NCBI GenBank assembly: GCA_007120155.1
Contig: SKOF01000185.1
Location: 1-34,676, forward strand
From: Thioalkalivibrio sp.
Lineage (GTDB): Bacteria; Pseudomonadota; Gammaproteobacteria; Ectothiorhodospirales; Ectothiorhodospiraceae
DNA: 34,676 bases
Direction of reading: 5' to 3'
Shown piece after piece: positions 34,139 to 34,676 of this stretch (positions are counted from its first letter, which is position 1; each line of letters starts with the position of its first letter). A program made the position numbers and the translations under genes. Below the pieces are notes generated by a model, which ran no database searches, was not told the DNA's origin, and saw only the letters and a program-made list of their open reading frames with translations.

Positions 34139-34676
34139 TCAGGATGCGGGTGTGGAAGGTCCGGCTTCGGCCGCCGGCTCGTCTTCATCCTCGGACACTA
34201 CCGGCCCGATGTGCTGCACGGAATGCTCCGGCGCGAACAGGATGGCCGGCAGCCATTCCGCGCCACGCAGCAGCCGGTCCAGCAGCCGGCGCGTGGCGGC
34301 CGAGTCGGTGGTATCGTCATGCATCCAGTGAAAGAAGGTGGCCAGATAGATACTGGTGAGCACCGTTTCCTCCAGCGCCCGGCTGAGAAACGCCGCATCG
34401 CGCCGGGCGCCCTCGCGGATCCACTGCACCGTGCGGCTCACCCGCAGCAGGCCCCGCACCTGCATGTGCACGTGTCCGGGTTCGAAACGGCCGTAGATCA
34501 TCTCCCGGGTCACCCGCCGATGCGGCGCGAGGGCTTCCAGCCAGGTCATGATCAGGCGGTGCAGGCGTACCCGCGCCGGCAGCCCGGTGAAACCGGGTTC
34601 CGCGCTGGCCTTGAGTACGGCCGCATCCGCCCGGTCGAACCAGGCCTCGATGACGTCCTCCTTCTCCCTGAAATGC
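34139..34676 (-). CDS. TetR-family transcriptional regulator, N-terminus beyond window
   Basis: The frame runs on to the window edge; read there it gives HFREKEDVIEAWFDRADAAV, the typical end of the TetR helix-turn-helix (usually LYRHFxxKEDL) entering helix 4. The remaining ligand-binding part (about 178 residues visible) is helical, with MTWLEALAPHRRVTREMI and FLSRALEETVLTSIYLATFF, and ends in a short Pro/Ala/Glu-rich tail. It lies 18 bases before the YdjM-like gene in the same direction, so the two probably share a message. Ligand unknown. Confidence 0.8.
   Translation of the reverse strand, partial: HFREKEDVIEAWFDRADAAVLKASAEPGFTGLPARVRLHRLIMTWLEALAPHRRVTREMIYGRFEPGHVHMQVRGLLRVSRTVQWIREGARRDAAFLSRALEETVLTSIYLATFFHWMHDDTTDSAATRRLLDRLLRGAEWLPAILFAPEHSVQHIGPVVSEDEDEPAAEAGPSTPAS

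Overview
The window reads as a chromosomal segment of a GC-rich gammaproteobacterium, most likely from the Ectothiorhodospiraceae or a related purple-sulfur or chemolithotrophic group. That placement is inferred from gene order, base composition, protein resemblance and the kinds of intergenic repeats; no 16S or other phylogenetic marker was compared. I see no rRNA, tRNA or CRISPR array. No gap between genes exceeds about 300 bases; the largest, 1853-2091, holds a degraded inverted-repeat element.

Left part, mostly plus strand (1-8391): the 3' part of a fused TAXI-type TRAP transporter permease, a small outer-membrane beta-barrel protein and an ApaH/PrpA-like metallophosphatase. These are followed by glcE-glcF (glycolate oxidase subunits), a serine/alanine-glyoxylate aminotransferase with its own promoter, and an ACR3-like transporter. 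glcEF plus the aminotransferase form a glycolate to glyoxylate to glycine salvage route, as expected in an organism that makes 2-phosphoglycolate with Rubisco. glcD is not in its usual place beside glcE.

Middle part, minus strand (8447-26036): galU, a ComEA-like helix-hairpin-helix protein, then a conserved gammaproteobacterial supra-operon. In transcription order it runs mtnA, gyrA, serC, serA, pheA, hisC, tyrA, aroA, cmk, rpsA, ihfB, lapA, lapB, pyrF. It couples serine and aromatic amino-acid synthesis to DNA supercoiling, translation and LPS control. Several junctions are translationally coupled by 4-base overlaps (hisC/tyrA, aroA/cmk, lapA/lapB). Most of the looser gaps hold hairpin-forming inverted repeats of several unrelated families, and one of these supplies the stop codon of mtnA.

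Right part (26103-34676): an orphan MscS C-terminal domain, then an Rhs/YD-repeat polymorphic toxin locus with an unusual layout. The large Rhs shell gene (26631-30381) has its own signal peptide. It stops just before the position where the Rhs core should follow, and it is also frameshifted by a 13-bp tandem duplication. The Rhs core plus the variable toxin tip is a separate gene (30412-31305) with its own ribosome binding site and signal peptide. A low-GC candidate immunity gene (31302-31892) overlaps it by 4 bases. A second, displaced copy of the signal-peptide-plus-core cassette (32040-32528) follows; its toxin tip is lost and its stop codon lies inside a REP-like repeat. This two-piece Rhs arrangement, duplicated as a unit, is the strongest candidate here for a little-described system. 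The window ends with a small unknown protein, a YdjM-type membrane protein and the 5'-truncated part of a TetR-family regulator.
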